Of a stretch of DNA of 64,000 nt, positions 16,675 through 31,600 are shown in pieces. This DNA is from a virus: IMG/VR virus record IMGVR_UViG_3300031812_000001, positions 1 to 64,000 of that record. The stretch is one strand, 5' to 3'. The notes beneath the pieces are model-generated. The model was not told where the DNA came from. It did no database searches and saw nothing but the letters and a program-made list of their open reading frames with translations. How positions within the stretch are numbered: position 1 is the first letter of the stretch; each line of letters begins with the position of its first letter. The translations under genes and the position numbers were made by a program.

Positions 16675-19600
16675 ATGTCGAACGTTCCTGCTTCCTTTAT
16701 CCCAGATCCAACCCCAGACGAGGTCAAAGCCGAACTGCAACGGGCCGCTCAGCGCTATGGGGTTGACCCGAACCTCGTGATAAGGGTTGCCCGTCAAGAG
16801 AGCGGCTTCCGAGCGGACCTTGCCAGTCCCAAAAACGCCCTGGGCATTATGCAACTTTTGCCCGGCACGGCCAGAGACCTTGGGGTTGATCCCGCAGACT
16901 GGCGGCAAAACATTGACGGCGGCGTTCGGTACCTCAGGCAAATGCTGAACCGCTATCAAGGCGATCTTCAAAAGGCTCTTGCCGCCTACAATGCCGGCAT
17001 GAAGAACGTGGACCGATACGGCGGGGTTCCACCGTTCGAGGAAACGCGCAAGTATGTGAGGGCAATTACCGGAACCCCGGCCACCTTTATTCCAGATGAA
17101 GGAAGCAAACCAACCGAGACCAAAGACCCGGCGCCCGGATATCGGGAGCCGAAGAGTTTCTCTCTGGACGAGACCTTCCAGGCGCCAGCGGCGGATGGAT
17201 TCCCGGAAGGCGTCGAGTCCGAGTCCAAGCCCCCAGAACCATTCGCTGGCCGAATTCCGAGCGCGGATGAGATTGAGGCTGCGTCCATACGTATCAGCAC
17301 GCTGAAGACCGTTCTGCAAAGCCAAGCGGAGGAACTTCGGAAGCGACAACAAGAACTCGCAAAAGAAGCGGAGCGCCTTAACTCCGTGGGGGCCACGCCT
17401 GAGCAGCTACAGGACTTCCAGCGCCGAGTCATGCTTCACGATGCGGACCGAATGCAACTGGAGCATGGCTTGAGGTCCCTTGAGGAACAGGTGAAGGATT
17501 ACAACGCCGGGGTTTCAGCCTTCCAGGAAAACCTCAAGCGGTATGAGAGCCTGACTGTCCCGCCGGGCGCGGAGAAAACCGGGCTCCCCGGCGTCCCGAT
17601 GCAGGTTCGTGAACCATCGAGAGGCGTTCCAGCCCAGGTGAAGGTCGGCAGGGGCGGCGCCGAATATGGCTACGTTCCGCCGGAAGATGTCCCAAAGGGC
17701 GAGTTTCGGGACTACATGACCAAGGTTTTCACGGGCCAAGTTGTTGATGAAGCCCTCGCCCCCAAGCCAACCGACACCACCGCCGAGTCCATCGCAAAGG
17801 GTGTCGTTAAGGTCGGCCTTGGCCTTGTCAGTCCTCAGGCATTGGCCACGATGTTGGCCGCCGGGGGACTCGCGGGCGCCCTTCGTGCAGCCGTGAATTC
17901 TCCGAAAGTAGCCAATGCCTTGAGCCGCCTCCCCAATTTTACTGGGATCATGAAGGCCACAGAGGTTGCCGCTGAGACTGCGGTCCCGGCGGCCTTTACC
18001 GCTCTGGCCGGAAAAGGCGCAGTAGAAGGAGCCCTTGCCACAAAATCGGCCTTCGAGAAAGGCGAGACCCCTGCTGCAACCCAGTACACGGTAGAGACCA
18101 TCGCCAATGCAATTTTGGCCGCGCTGGGCGCCGCTGGAACAGCGAAGGCATACCTCAGAACAACTGAGGCATACCCGGCTGGGCCGATACCGGAGTCCGA
18201 CGCCGCCAGATACAGAAGGCTGAAGACCGGAGTTCAAGAGGGTTCGGCCCTTATGCGGTCTGGCCGAACAATGGCTGCGAAGGCTTGGCTGGAACAGGCA
18301 AGGCGGATTGCAGAAGAAGATTGGGCCAAGGTGTTTTCCGAGCCGATTCGACTACAGCTTGGTCAAAAGGTGGTCCGGGTAGAGTTTGCCGGCTCCACTC
18401 AGCCGAAGACCCATGATATGCGTGGTAGGCCCATATTCCAGGTTGTGGACGAGTCAACCGGAGCCATATTGACCAGTGGCGAACCATCAAGCGTCGCGCA
18501 TTACCTTGAACATAGAGGGGCCAAACGGATCGCTGCGCCCAAAGAGGAAGACGTTGCAAGCAAAATCGCAGAACTTGAGGATGAACTTGCGGATGCCCGA
18601 GCTGCGGTTGAAAGTCGAAATTGGATCAGGACTGCCTCAGAGCAAGAGCTTCTGAAAGAAAAGGATCGGCTGGAGCGCTTCCTTGCAAAGGTCAGGGAAG
18701 TCAAGTCTTCGGGCCAAACCCCGAAAGATGAGGCTACGGTCTTTTCTGTTCAGCAAGATCTTGAACTGATTTCCCGTCGCCTTGCCGGGAAAGACGTTCC
18801 GCCAGACACGTTTTCGGAGCTGGAGGTCAAGGAACTCGAAGCTGAAATCAACAGACTGCGATCAAAGCCGGATGCCGCGCAGGGCGGCAGCGCCACTCCC
18901 CAGACCCCCGGCACAGAACCGGCGCAAGCGCCGGGCGCAGAGCCGATGCCAGAGCCGGGAAAGGTTTATCTGGGAAGGGCTGGAGAGGTTAAGGTCGTTG
19001 AGGTCAAGGATGGCCACGTACGCTTTGAGCGCACGATTGGCAAAACCACCGTCATTGGCACCATGCCGCTGGATTCCTTCCAGCGTAGTTTCACGAGGCT
19101 GCCTGAAACTGGTCAGGCGCCAGCCAGCGCGACGCAGACTCAGCAGCAACGGCCAGAGACCGGAACTCCGACCAGCGAGACGCCGCAGGCGCAATCATCC
19201 ACAGCCCCATCCGAACCCGAGTCTACAGAACCGCCAACCACCCCAGAGGGAAGAATTGCCGATCACAAAAATCCTCAACCGGGCGACGTGTTTGAGATTC
19301 CGGGAGCCGGAAAGTTCCACGTCACGAACGTTGATTCGGAACGGGTCTACTATGATTTCTACCCGCACAACAAGAACAACAAGGTCAACAGGGGCCTTTC
19401 ATTAGAACGCTCTGTGTTTGCCGGCTACAAGAGCATCAGGCCAGTTCTGTTCGAGCCCACGCAAGCCACAACTGCTGGCGCCGCCCAGTCCCATGAGGGG
19501 GCGGTCAGGGCGCGTTTGCCTCGTGATCTGGCCGGAGCCACCCCTCGCTACAACTACGGTTCGAAGTCATTTGAACTCCAGTTTGAGTCTGATCTTGACC

Positions 19601-22600
19601 GAGCCGCCTACATCGCCGCTCAACCCAAGCCGTCCAAGCGCGACGAAGACTACGTGCGCTTTGTATCCGAAGCGACTGGGATGAGCGAAGATGAGGTTCG
19701 GGCATACGGCAGACGAGTTCGAGACGCGATTAAGGGGTTGGCCAAGGGCTCAGAGTCGGGCAAGTTATTGATTCCTGATGATATCTCCGGCCAATTCCTG
19801 AGGCCGACCGCTCAAACTCCAGTGGGGGCCACGCAGACCCAGCCCGCTCCTCAGGAAGGTCCGGCTGCCCAATCCACCGAACCAGCCACAGCCGTCCAGT
19901 CCCAGACCACCGAACAGACAGGTGCGCCGTCACAAGCGGAGTCCCCCACTGTTCAAAGCGCTCTACCGGAACCGCAGCCCGGTCAGGTCTACGAGGACGA
20001 TTCCGGGTTAGTGAAGATCGTTGAGGTTCGTGATGGCCGGGTTGTCTATGAAGACGCCAGGGGCAGCGGGGACCGCTGGACCAGAGGACTGGAGGCGTTC
20101 CTCAAAACCTTCCGTGGTCCGATTTTGCCCGCCCCCTCCGGGCCACGGGCGTCGTCTTCTGCGGCCCACACGGCTCCAGTAACGCCAGCTCCGACCGTTC
20201 GGCCAACGGCGACAACTGAGCCAGCTCAAACTGGCCAGCCCACCGAGACCACCAAAACCCCTGCGTCTTTCATCCCTGACGAACCACAGCAGGCAGCCGA
20301 ACCCCAGGCCGCCGAGACTACAGAACAGCAGGCCGGGGCCACGCTGGTTCAACCCCCCGCTCTGCCGTCTCAGCCTGAATCTAAGACTACCGAGACTCCA
20401 ATTCAGACCGAGGGGATCTCGACCCCAGCAACGTTTGTCCCGGACCAGCGGATAGCATCGGGAGCGGAGTCTCCGTCACCTGCGAGGGGCGCATCCACGA
20501 ATCGAAGGATTGAAGACCTCAAGGCCAAGATCAACATACTGGAGGGCGCCAACGCGAGACTTCTCGCGGCCTTCGCAGACAAGGATCACCCCGCCATTGT
20601 CGAGAACAACCAGAGCATTTCAGGGGCCAGAAAAGAACTGGAGCGTCTCCAGTCAGAAGGAGCCGCTCCACAGGAACCGACGCGGACCGAATCACCGCTG
20701 CCAGAGCTGGAACGCCAGATCGTCGAGCTGGAAAGCGACCTGAGGGATGCCTCTGCCAGGTATGAGCAGGCCGACGAATACACGGTAGCCAGGGAAGAAG
20801 CTCTCCGCGACATGTACGAGATCTCCACAAAGCTAGACGCGCTTCGTCAAGAGGCGTCCCGGTTTAATCCGCTTCTGGTGGAACAAGAGGGTGCGCACCC
20901 ACACCTTGGACTGCCAGAAATTCCACGGGGGAAGGACAGCTTCTACGACAGCATGATGGCTGAGGTCCCAGACTTGGCACATGCGGCCTCAGAGTCCTAT
21001 GGCTACGAATACGAAAAATGGCTTAAGGGCGGCAAGAGCGGCTCTCCGCCAAAGATCCCTTCCGGGACTGAGGTTGTGCAGAGGGAGTTTGCTGAGTACC
21101 CGGAGAAGTGGCGCAAGGCCGCCGCCCGCCGGTTCGACAACCGGTTCCTGGAAGACGCCCGGAATTTCTTGCAAGGCCTATATCGAGAGGGGGACATTTC
21201 AGAACTTCCTCCTGAATTGTTCCCCGAAGAGGCGGCATCCAAGCCACAGCCAACCCCCGCTGAACAGCTCCCGGCCCAGCCGGAGGGGGCCGGTCTACAG
21301 GAGCCTGAACCCCAAGCCGCCGAGACTTCTGAACCGGAATCCAGGTCTCCCGCCGAGACAGCGGCGCAGCCGTCTCCGCTGGCACAGATGACGCCAGCCG
21401 CCGCTCAGCCCACAGAGGCCAGCCTGCGCCCCTTTGCCGGCGCCGCCGAGTCCGTCATGGCGCAAGGCCCGTTCTCCAGAGCCACCCCGCCAGTGGGAAC
21501 TCCAGAGAGGCAGGCGATGGTCGAGGGGGTGGAGAATGCCAGGAAAGACTACGAGCAGAAAGTCTGGGCTCTCAATGATCTCTATCGGGATCTGAACAAA
21601 ACAAGTCCCAGGAGCCCGCTCTACTCGGAGATTGAGGACAAGATCTCCAGGCAGGCGATGGTCGTTGATGCCGCCAAAGAAGAACTGGAGGCCAAGAGAA
21701 GGTCTGTCGGCCTCGCCTTGCTCGAAGATGCGGCTGAAGCCAGCGGCAGTCCATTTCACAAAATCCTCGGACACTTGCACCGATTCGGGACTGACCTAAC
21801 TCAAGACCAAAGGAATGTTCTCCTTCGGGCAGCGGAAGAGGAAGTCCGCAGGCTCATGGCGCAGGTCAACACTGGCGGCTTAAGGTACGATGCCGAACTT
21901 ACTCCGGAACAGCGAGAGCGGTCCATCCGCGCCGCCGCGCACGGTGTCGTCGCCCGCGCCCATGAGAATCCAGAGGTTGCGGCCAAACCGCTGACTCCAG
22001 AGGACCTAGCAACTGAAATTGACCGGCAACAGGACGAGATCTTTGCAGAAAAAGTCAAGGACCAGATCCGTGAAATCGCTCGGGAGCTTCGTGAGGCGGG
22101 CATAGACGGCGCGGACGAGATCAGCCGGCTCGTTGACTTTGTTCTACCGGGAGAAGATCATCGCGGGAGCCTGGAGAGTGCTCGGGCTAGAGCCAAGGAA
22201 TTGAGGGAGAAACACGAGCAACGGGAACGGGAAAAAGCAGAGCGACAGAAATCTTTGATCGAGTCTCTGAAACCCCTGTCCGAGGCCCCGAAAGGGACGT
22301 GGAAGGATTGGGGCGGAACGGCCTCTGCTCCCGGGCGTTTGGTTACAGATGGAGTTTTTATCTTTGATCGAGAGGCAGTAAAGACAAAGATCCCGGACTC
22401 TGTTCTCAAGCGACAAGAGGGCAAGCGCGAGGTATCACAGGAGGATGCGCGAAAACTCTGGACTCAAATCGTTGGGTCTGCCGGACAAGAACTGGTTCCG
22501 CTAGGGGCCGTCGCGGACCCGGAGCGCTCGTATTCCGACTTTGCGTTCTTTGCAACCCCTGATGGAACCAAGCTATATCCTGCCCCGCTCAAGCTTGTCA

Positions 22601-25600
22601 AACTTGCTTTTGACAAGATCGGCGCCACGTCTGCGCGCTCCGCTCTTCATAGATATAGGGGTCAGGGTCGGACCGCAGATGCCATAGTTTTCTACAAAGG
22701 AGACGTTCCGCTTGCCCTGTGCTTGACGGCGCGAACCGACATCTATTTCGACCCCAAGCTGGCGATGGAGCGTCTCGGCATTCCAGTGGCTCCCCAACAG
22801 GCCAGCGGCCCCAATGCGGTGGATGAGATTCTGTCCCAGTACAGCGTGGTGCGCTCGACCCCTAGAGCGGGCGCCGAAAGGCGCGAACAGCTTGAGCAGA
22901 AACTCAAGGAGGCCCGCCAGAAGTACGAAGAGGCGCTCAGGGTGGAGCAGGCTCTCACCAAGGAACTAAGGAAAGAAGGGTCGATAGAGAAAAGAAAGCT
23001 CATCGAGGGGCGTCTCGAAAAGGCTGAAAATGATACCACTGAAACCAAAATCAAGTTTGATCAACTGAATGTCGAGTCTTTGGTTGCGGCCATAGAAGAC
23101 GCGGCGGAACAACATCAAGATCGACTCGCAAGGCTTAGCGCCTTCCTGAACCTGTTCGGCGAACTCATCGAATCGAAAGAGCATCAATGGAAGGCCATTA
23201 ACTCCGAGCTGGAGAAAGAGGCCCTACAATACCTCTGGTCTATCGCCACCGACCTTGACCCACACCTGACAGACGAACAGCGAAAGCAATCAAGGCAAGA
23301 AGCGGCCCGCACGCTTGTTCGCGCCGTCGGGCATGATCAGGAGGCCGCAGCCGACCCGCGGTCCGCGCTGAAAGGGCGGCTAGATCGGAACCAGCGCTCT
23401 TACATTGAACGGTGGGTCAAAGAGCAGGTTCAGCAAATCAAGGAATCCCTATGGGAAGAGCACGGCATTGTTCTTCCTGAAATCGAAGAGTTCCAACTCA
23501 ACCCCGACGTAAACCCGCTGGAAGAATTCGAGAAGATCAAGCAAAGGGCCTCCCAGAAGATAGCAGAACTGTATGAGGCTCCGGGGACCTCGCTGTTCCA
23601 GCAACCCGCAGAGACAAGGCAGCCAGAACCGGAACCGGAACCAGAACCAAAACCGAGTTCCCCGCCGTCCGGCGCCGAAACCGAGGCTCAAGGCCAGCCC
23701 GTCGCCATTCCAAACGAGATCCGGTCCATACTCTTGAAGTATCCGGTCGTCAGAACAACCCCTGCGCCGGGAACCCCGGAAAGGGAGCGGCTCCAGAGCC
23801 AATATCAGAAGGCCGATGACACCTATGCCGGACTGGTGAATGCGGTGGCCCATGCCAAGCGCGATCTGGGGAAATACCCCAGGGGCAGCAAGCGGTATGC
23901 CCTTGTGCAGAAGAGGCTTGAAAGGGCCGAAGAGAAGCAGGACGAATCCTTCCGAAAACTGAGGGAGCTTCGGGATCTCTTGCGTCAAGCCGAGCTGGAA
24001 GACTGGGCCCTGCAAGACGACAACCCACTCATAAAGGTCGGAAGCCACCTGTGGCTGCTCGGAGAACTGATGTTGCCTGACGACGCAAGCGAGCTCAGAG
24101 AATGGGTAGAGCGCCAGGCGTTCCGTCTGGTTCGCGCTGCAACGGACGATCAGTATGCGCCACACCTGACGCCGGAGGAATTGGAGCGGAGCAGGGAGAA
24201 TGCGGCGCGGGAGCTTGCTTCCGAGATCATGAAAGCGTCTCCCGATATAGCTGCAAATCCGGTCGCAAGGGCCAACAAGTGGTTTACCCTAAGCAATAGA
24301 GACAAGCTGCTGCGGAAGGCGACCCTGGAAATCAGGGAGATGCTGGGGCGCCTCCGCAGGGACTATGGATTTGACAGCCAAGAACTAAAAGACATTGCGG
24401 AGCAGCTCCGCATACTGACCATTGATCCGATCAAGGCCCTGGAAAAGGCTCGCAGTTACTTCGACGACACCATCAAGACGCTTGACAATCAGCGGGATGC
24501 CTACACCCTGAGGCTCAAGCCGGTTCCGGCTCACGAGTCGTACGTGTCAGGGTGGCCTGGAAACCTTGTTAAGCCTGGACGATTCATTGGAGACAGGGAC
24601 CGCGGCATAGACTCAAGGGCGTTGCCAGAGGAAATCAGGGCCGAGCTTTCGGAGGCGCAGGAGGGGGAGACTCCGCAGATCGACCAAAGCGAGATTGAGG
24701 TTTTGTTCGAGAGGGCCTTATCCGAACCCAAGACCCCGTTGGCTTCACTGGGAATTGTGGATGGGGCGCTTGCTTATTACGCAGAACCAGGTGGGAGCGC
24801 TGCTTACGCCATACCCGCACGAATCGCCACGCTAGCTGAAAACGTGATGGGGGCCGACGAGATCAGTTTGTTCGAGTGGGCCATGACCCCCCGCGTGGTG
24901 TTCTTCCGCTCGGGCAAGCCGGTTGCTGTAGCTTCGGCTGTTCAGGATGCGCCAAGGATCAACCCAAGACTCGCCCTAGACAGGGCAATGGGCACGAAGA
25001 CGGTCCAGGCTGGATGGTCTCCGCGTTGGACGGAAACGGTCCCGGAAGAACTCAAGAAGAACTTTGGCGGAAGCGCGTGGCGCTACTTTGAGAGACTCCG
25101 GCATCAAGCCAGGGGGCTCTTGGCTTTCATTGAGGCGTTCCCGCAGCATGAGACAGAAGCCCGCTGGACACCCGGCGCCGATAAGCTGCGCCAAGAGAAT
25201 CAGAGGCGCATAGACGCCGCCAAGCAGCAATACGTCAGCGTGTTGGCTGATGCGGAGAAGAACCTTGGCCGTGAGGCGCGCGAGTTGCTTCATGACCAGG
25301 TTATGAGAAAGAGTCCGCTGATGCCCCCTGGAGACCCAGAAGCATTTGATGACTTCTGGAACGGGCTTCGGGTGAACGACAGGATTGCCGTCCCGAATGG
25401 GGTTATCCGGGTCACCGACGTGGAATCGCTATCGCTTCAGGCGGTTGTCCCCGGCGTCGGTTCGTTCGGGTTGCCCTCCAGGAGAGTGACGAAGATTGCG
25501 GCCCACGTGCCGGGCGAGGATGGCGCAAAGTTCTTCTCAAGTTCCGATCTGAAGTCCTACCTGTATCCTGGATCGGGTGTTTCCGGGGCGGACTCGATCC

Positions 25601-28600
25601 CGAGCCAGTCTCCGCAGCCGACGCCGGCCAAAAGTGAGAGTCCGTCGCGCTATGCCTTGAGCGGCGACACATACCGGCACCGGCAACAGATCAAGAAGCT
25701 TGGGGGCAGGTGGATTCCAGAGGAAAAAGTCTGGGTGATCCCAGCCGAAAATGTATCCAAGGCACAAAGGCTGTCCCGCAAGATTGAGATCAAGCCGTAC
25801 TGGGGCAAGGAACAGGCCACGGAAGGGGCAAAGGCAGCAACGCCGGAACCGCTCCCGCCGCAGGCGCCGAAGGAAGAGGCGGAGAATCCAAACCATCGGC
25901 CCGAGCGTGTGCTGGCGAAGGCCAAAGAGATCCTCTCAAAGTTGACGGATTCTCAGTGGACTGGCATCCGCCACGGCATGTTCCCGGCAGAGGTCATGGA
26001 TGAGGCCAGGGCGCAAGGGTATGACATGCCGGCCCTTACGAAGACTTTGATGGAGCTGGCATCCAAGAGGAAACGCAGCGCGCTAGAGGCCGAAGAGGAA
26101 GAAAATGAAAGGCTGACAATCCTTTTTGCGATTGACAAGCGGGGGCCGATTGAGGTGTCGGAGCTGTTGGGTCTGCCTGAAGTGTCTGGCATCAAGCACA
26201 CTCGCGTGCTTGATCACCTCTATCGGATGGAGTTCCACGGGCTTGTCAAGGAAGTTGAGGACGAAACATACGTCCTGACTGACACTGGACGATTGATGAT
26301 TTCCAGTGGGTCAGAGACCACGGAAGGCGAACTTCCAAGCCCAAGCGGAGGGTTCACATACGAAATCCTGGTGAACGGCTCTTGGCAGCCGTCTGGTGCG
26401 GTCTTTGAGTCCAAGGAAGACGCTGAAATAGCCGCCACGTCTGAGCTGTCGCGGCTGCGGGAGTCGGAGGACTACCGGATCATTGAGCTCAACCAGGGTG
26501 CGCCAATCGACCAAGAGGTCGTCGCCGAACTGAAGCGCAAAGGAACGGCGCAGCGGGGCGATGTTTCGGCCAAGATCGTGGTGCATCCGTCCATCGTAGG
26601 CGCGCCGGAAGCCGGGGAAGCACACTGGGCGGTCGAGCTTACCGCCGGCGGAAACCGGCAGATGCTGGAAGCGGAACCGATGACGTTCGAGCAGGCCGTG
26701 GAGTCGGCGGCCCGCGCTCTTGCGGAATCTGCTGGAAGTACAATCACTAAGGGGGATCAGTCTCATGGCGAAACCCAAACCGAAACAGATCAACCAGGAC
26801 GAAGACCCGGATCTGACTCTGGAAGTCGTCCGCAAAATGTCCGACGAGGAAGCCAAGGCCAATCTCAAGCACGTCCCGCTGAGCCTGACGATTCTAAAGC
26901 ATTGGCGGGAGTTCTGTCCGAAAACCTATCGGAGTCTCAAGCGGGCAGGGCGCCTTCACAGCACGGTGCTGGAGCGGGCGATCATGACGATAGAGCTGGC
27001 GTGCAGTCTGTGGAAGGACGGACTGGACGCGGTTCGGGCGCGGGAGATAGCCGACCGGGAGTACTGGCTTCTCACGGACAAAGAGCTGTTTCCGTAGACG
27101 CCACCCCAACCGGAAACATTGAGGGCGACTTCCATCTGAGCGTTGAGGAAGCCGTCCGGATCGAAACCGGCGGGGCCAAAACCAAGGCTCGCAACAACCT
27201 CGAAGCGATTCGTATCGCCAAGCAACTGATCGAAGAGAAGCGTCCGGCAACCCCAGAAGAACAGGAAAAGCTGGCCAGGTTTGTCGGCTGGGGCGACGCC
27301 GAACTGGTGACCGGCATGTTCACCGCCCGGGATAGTAGTTGGGACGAGCTGCGCGGGCAAATGGACAGCCTGTTGACCCTGGAGGAATATGAGGCGGCGC
27401 GGCTATCAACCCTTAACGCGCATTACACCAGGCGGGACTTGGCCTTCGAAATGTGGCAGCTTGCCAAGAGGCTTGGTTTCCGGGCCGGAGGGACTGTGCT
27501 GGAGCCGGGCATGGGCGTCGGCAACTTCTTCATGGTGATGCCGAAGGACTTAATGCCGGGAACGCGCAGGGTCGGCGTGGAGATGGACGAGCTAACGGGC
27601 GCGATTGCCAAGGCTCTATTCCCGAACTCGACCGTCCTCATCGAGCCCTTCCAGAAGACCTCCCTGCCGGACAACTACTTCGACCTGGTAATCGGAAACG
27701 TTCCGTTTGGGAAAATCGAGGTTGTTGATCCGGCGTTCAGGCGCGAACCGTTCATCACCAGAAACATCCACAACTACTTCCTGGCCAAGTCTCTGCTTAA
27801 GCTGCGTCCGGGCGGAGTGTTGATTGCCATTACATCGCGGCACACGATGGACGCCAAGACGGGCAAGTGGTTCCGGGCCTGGATGTCGGAAAGGGCAGAG
27901 CTGTTGGGCGCAATTCGTCTGCCGCGTGAAACCTTCCAGCGCAATGCCGGGACATCGGTTACGACCGACATTTTGGTCCTTCGCAAGAGGGTTCCGGGAG
28001 AAGCCCCGATCTCCAGTGAAACATGGATCGAGGCGCCGGAGATCACTACTGAGGACGGCCAGGAAACCTTCAGCATCAACGAGTACTTCTACCGCCACCC
28101 GGAAATGATGATGGGGGTGATGAGGCCGGGACAGCAGTACCGCAGGGGATACCCCGAATTGTTCGGAGTATTCAGCATTAAACACCTGACGGATCTGTTT
28201 GAGAAGTTCCCAGAAAACGTGATTCCAAGCTGGAGTGAGACCAGCCGCGCCGAGGCGGTTTCCGAACAGGCTTACCCGGACGCCAGGTTCATCAAGGAGG
28301 GCCAGTTTGCCATCGTCAATGGACAGGTGGTCCAGAAAGACGGACTGCATTTGAGGCCGGTGGTCGAGAGCAAGCAAAAGCTGGAGAGGATCAAGGGCAT
28401 GATTGAAATCCGCGGAGCCGCCCGAGAAGTGATCCGAACCCAGCTTTACAGCGACGACGACGCCGAGCTTGCAAAGGCGCAGAAGGAACTGAATGAGGTC
28501 TACGACCGCTTCGTTAAGCAGCACGGCTACATCAATGACCCCAGGAACGCCAAAGCCATGTCCGAAGACCCGGACTGGCCCCTTCTGTCTGCTCTCGAAA

Positions 28601-31600
28601 ACTGGGACCCGGTGAATAAGACCGCCACAAAGAGCGACCTTTTCTCTCGCAGGACCATCCACAAGCCGAAGCCCGTTGAAAAGGTTGACACCGCGCGGGA
28701 GGCGCTGGCGGTGAGTCTGGCGGAAACCGCTTCGGTGAACTGGGAGAGGATGAAGCAGCTTACCGGAAAGTCCGAATCAGAGCTGCAAGCAGAACTTACA
28801 GGGCTGGTATTCAAGGACCCATTAACGAACAACTGGGTCACGGCGGACCTTTACCTCAGTGGAAACGTCAGGCAAAAACTCCGGGATGCCGAGTTTGCGG
28901 CTCAGAGGGACCCATACTACCAAGTCAACGTGGATGCGCTCAGAAAGGTTCAGCCCAAAGAACTCAATCCGTCTGAAATTGATGCCGTCGTTGGCGCAAC
29001 GTGGATTCCGGATGAGATCTACAGCAGATTCCTGCAAGAAACGTTTGGGGCCAGCACGAGGGAAAGCGAAAAACCTGTACAGCAGGTTCCAATTTTGGGC
29101 ACTTTCGTTGTGGCGAGGGACATAGTTGTTAGGAGCAGAGCCGCCAACGAGCTTGAGTATGGCACGCCCTATTTCACTGGAGTCGATCTTTTCACCCTAG
29201 CCTTGCACAAGAGGGTTCCCGTGGCCTACGACTACATCCGAGTCCCAACGGGTTCAGGAGGCTACCGGGATATAAGGGTGCGAAACAACGACGCCACCAT
29301 CGCCGCCGTGGAAAAGCAAATGAAGCTCATTGAGCGCTTCGAGCGGTGGTTCTGGGAAGACCCGGAGCGGGCCAAGGTGATGTCCGAGCTATACAATGAA
29401 CTGCGCAACAACTTGCGGTTCCCGGAGTTTGACGGAAGCCACCTTACGTTTCCTGGGTTGAATCGGGACTGGCTTAGGAACGGAAAGCCGGACAAGCACC
29501 AAGTGGACGGGGTTTGGAGGATCATTCAGGTTGGCAACACCCTTTTGGCCCACTCGGTTGGAAGCGGCAAGACCCTGACCATCATCATGGCAGTCATGGA
29601 GCTGCGCCGTCTGGGAATGGCGAGGAAGGCCATGATCATTGTCCCCAACCATTTGGTTGCTCACTGGGCGAGGGAATTCCTTCGGGCTTATCCGTCCGCT
29701 CAACTTCTGGTTCCAGACAAGGAGGACTATTCCCCCAAGAACCGGAAGAAGCTCATGGCCCGCATTGCGGTGGGGAACTTTGACGCGATCATTGTTCCGA
29801 TGTCGAGTTTTGAAAAGCTGCCCGTGAAGCGTGAAACCTACGAGAGGTTCATGCGGGAGCAGCTTGCGGAAATTGATGCTGCGATTGAGGAGCTCTCCCG
29901 GGGGTCTCAGGATGATGCCGAGCTGGGCACCAGAGCGAGTTCAAGCAGAAAAAAGCGCAAAAACGGCAATCCTACTGTCAGGCGGCTGGAGAAGCGCCGG
30001 GCGCAGATTATGGCGAGACTGGAAAAGCGCCTAAGGCAATGGGAAAAGGATGACGGGGTAACGTTTGAAGAACTGGGCGTGGACTGGCTGTTTGTGGACG
30101 AGGCCGACATGTACAAGAACCTCGGCTACATCAGTTCGATACGAAACGTAGCCGGCCTGCCGAACGCGGATGCGAACCGGTCCAACGATTTGCTCATGAA
30201 GGCCAGGCATGTCATGGGCTTGCATGGCGGACGCAGGGGACTGGTATTCGCAACCGGGACGCCCATTTCCAATACGCTGGCCGAAGTGTGGACCATGATG
30301 CGGTATCTGATGCCGGACTATTTGCATCAGGTCGGGTTCGATCAATTCGACGCATGGGCGGGCACGTTTGCCCAGCTCACCGCGCAGTTTGAGATTGCGC
30401 CGGAGTCAAACCGGCTGATGTCGCGCTTGAGGTTCCGCAGCTTCAACAATGCCCCAGAGCTCATGCAGATGTTCCGGCTGATTGCCGACGTGCGCACCAA
30501 GGAGCAGCTTGGACTGCCTTCCCCGCCGATCTATCAGGGGGGTCCGATCACGATCTCCGTTCCAGCGACCGAGGAACAGAAGGAGTACATCCGAAGTCTT
30601 GGAGATCGAGCCGACCAGATTCGATCTGGATTGGTTGAGCCCGAAGAAGACAACATGCTCAAGCTCTCCAGCGACGGACGCAAGGCCGCCCTGGACATGC
30701 GGCTGATTGATCCCAAGCTTCCAAGGAACCCAAACGGCAAGGTGCAGCGGGCCATAGAGAACATCTTGCAGATTGCCAAGGAGTTCGAACAATACAGGGC
30801 GACGCAGCTTGTGTTCTTGGATCTGTCGATCCCAAGGGCGGACGGGGGAGACGAGACCGGCGCGGGCGCCGAGGTTGAAGCAGGACCGGAAGCCGAGCGG
30901 TTCAACAGCGTCTATCACGACATCCGAAACGGACTAATTAAGGGCGGGATGAAGCCAAGCGAGGTTGTCTTCATCCACGACTTCAAAACCAAAGAGGCCC
31001 TGAATGACCTTTACAAAAAAATGAACTCCGGGGAGATCCGGGTTTTGATTGGAAGCCGGTCTAAGATGGGGCCGGGCATGAACGTCCAAGAGCGGCTGAT
31101 TGCAGTCCACCATCTGGATGTTCCGTGGCGTCCGCGAGATCTTGAGCAAGCCGACGGTCGCATTGAGCGCCCGGGGAACAAGCTGTGGGATGAGCACAAG
31201 ATTCCGGTTCGGATCTACCGCTACGTTACCGAGGGAACCTTTGATGCCTTCATGTGGGAGGCGGTCACCAGCAAGGCCAAGCCCATTGAAATGTTCATGA
31301 AAGGAGATACGTCCGTTCGACGGATTGAGGACGTTTCGGAGGTGGTTCTCAGTTACGAGCAGGCGAAGGCGCTGGCGAGCGGAAGCCCGTTGATCCGGGA
31401 AAACATCATCTTGGGCCAGGAGATCCGCAAACTGCAACTTCTCCATTCCCAATGGATGGAAGAAATACGCATGGCCGAAGGCCAGCTTGCCCAAAGGACC
31501 GCGCACTTAAAACGGGTGCGAGAGCAAATCCCGCTGTACCGAGAGGCGAGCGAGGAGATCAAAAACAACCAGACCTTTGAATGGGGCGACCACGTTTACA

